Origin: Thiomonas sp.
GTDB taxonomy: Bacteria; Pseudomonadota; Gammaproteobacteria; Burkholderiales; Burkholderiaceae_C
DNA: 6,221 nucleotides
Direction: 5' to 3'
Assembly: GCA_027451915.1 (NCBI GenBank)
Contig: DAIDHU010000332.1
Location: 1 to 6,221, forward strand
Shown here: one piece after another, positions 5,621 to 6,221 of the stretch
Layout of the letters: every line of letters begins with the position of its first letter
Numbering within the stretch: position 1 is the stretch's first letter
The notes under the pieces: model-generated
What the model saw: only the letters and a program-made list of their open reading frames with translations
Database searches by the model: none
Told to the model about the DNA's origin: nothing
Made by a program: the position numbers and the translations under genes

Positions 5621-6221
5621 ATGAGCTCGATGATCCTGCTGGGCACGCGCAAGGGAACGGTGTTGCTCGATCGTGGGCCCGCCGGCTGGCGCCCGCGTGC
5701 CATCGAACACGCCGGGATTCCAGTGTGCTACGCGGCGCGCGATCCGCGGGACGGCACGCTGTGGGCCTCGCTGGACCACGGCCACTGGGGGCCGAAGCTG
5801 TCGCGCTCGCGCGACGGCGGCGCCAGCTGGCAGGACCTGTCCTCGCTCAAGTACCCGCAGGGCGCGCGCTACATCGTCAAATACCTGCCCACGCCGGATT
5901 TCGACCCCGCGGCGCCGGCGGCGCAGCCCGAGTACCGGGATGCGACGGTGTACAAGATCTGGAACCTGGCCTTCGGCAACGCCGACCAGCCGGGGCGCCT
6001 GTACGCGGGAACCATTCCCGGGGGGCTGTTCGTCAGCGACGACGGCGGCGACAGCTGGGAGCTCAACCGCCCGCTGTGGAACCACGCGAGCCGCGGCGGC
6101 GACCTGTTCGCGGGGGACGCGACCCACGAGAACCGCTGGTTCGGAACGCCGGCCAGCGTGGACTACGGAGTCTTCGAGCCGGGCATCCACTCGATCGCCG
6201 TCGACCCCGGCGACGACCTGC
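5621..6221 (+). CDS. BNR/Asp-box beta-propeller protein, exo-alpha-sialidase-like (3' end outside window)
   Basis: The first 200 codons of a gene that runs off the right edge. ATG 5621 has a strong Shine-Dalgarno, GGAGGG (5609-5614), six bases upstream. The N-terminus, MSSMILLGTRKGTVLLDRG, has no signal peptide, so the protein is probably cytoplasmic. Two Asp-boxes (S-x-D-x-G-x-x-W) are visible: S63-R-D-G-G-A-S-W70 and S139-D-D-G-G-D-S-W146. Other family features are DPRDGTLWASLDHGHWGPKL (41-60), YAGTIPGGLFVSDDGG (128-143), the LWNHASR segment (152-158) and HSIAVDP (190-196). This matches the WD40/YVTN/BNR-like proteins often annotated as exo-alpha-sialidase or BNR glycosyl hydrolase. Genuine sialidase activity is unproven: Asp-boxes are structural, and the arginine triad of true sialidases cannot be assessed here. 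The 24-base gap from the HDOD gene, with no terminator, suggests co-transcription. The substrate and role are unknown. Confidence 0.85.
   Translation, partial: MSSMILLGTRKGTVLLDRGPAGWRPRAIEHAGIPVCYAARDPRDGTLWASLDHGHWGPKLSRSRDGGASWQDLSSLKYPQGARYIVKYLPTPDFDPAAPAAQPEYRDATVYKIWNLAFGNADQPGRLYAGTIPGGLFVSDDGGDSWELNRPLWNHASRGGDLFAGDATHENRWFGTPASVDYGVFEPGIHSIAVDPGDDL

Noticed and set aside
4568..6190. Long antisense open frame (540 codons) spanning the HDOD and BNR genes
   Set aside because: It covers two well-supported plus-strand genes and their intergenic gap, and it has low-complexity composition with no recognisable domain. High GC makes stop codons rare on the complementary strand.

Overview
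The window is GC-rich bacterial DNA with five protein-coding genes, all on the plus strand. Two are cut by the window edges. Codon third positions are strongly G/C-biased. The mix of a Cache-type chemoreceptor, a PAS-GGDEF-EAL protein and an HDOD protein suggests a motile, high-GC beta- or gammaproteobacterium. No rRNA or other taxon-specific marker is present, so this placement is an inference. I see no tRNA, rRNA, CRISPR array, insertion sequence, attachment site or phage gene.

Layout. Bases 1-1058 hold the C-terminal end of an ATP-dependent 5-oxoprolinase / hydantoinase B family enzyme. It is followed by a perfect 11-bp GC-rich hairpin (1069-1095) that probably ends its transcript. A short, relatively AT-rich spacer with a second inverted repeat (1101-1128) leads into a complete methyl-accepting chemotaxis protein (1146-2726) with an sCache_2 sensor. 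A terminator-like hairpin (2736-2766) follows it. Next is a cytoplasmic PAS-GGDEF-EAL protein (start chosen at 2886, stop at 4634). Its cyclase motif is degenerate (GGDTF), while its EAL phosphodiesterase motif set is complete. After 74 bases comes an HDOD protein (4709-5596). After 24 more bases comes the start of a BNR/Asp-box beta-propeller protein of the 'exo-alpha-sialidase-like' type, cut at the right edge. No intergenic stretch exceeds 160 bases.

How the genes fit together. The middle of the window is a signalling block. The chemoreceptor senses a small extracytoplasmic ligand and feeds CheA/CheW. The PAS-GGDEF-EAL protein probably lowers cyclic di-GMP in response to a PAS signal. The HDOD protein belongs to a family often linked to c-di-GMP and motility control. 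The PAS-GGDEF-EAL, HDOD and BNR genes have no clear terminator between them and may be co-transcribed. The chemoreceptor is probably a separate unit. The 5-oxoprolinase is metabolic and appears unrelated.

I do not see convincing evidence of an entirely new system. The points most worth a second look are the GGDTF motif beside an intact RxxD inhibitory site, the HDOD protein with a full set of HD metal-ligand residues, a 21-bp-period repeat that encodes two consecutive receptor methylation sites, and the propeller gene attached to a signalling cluster.
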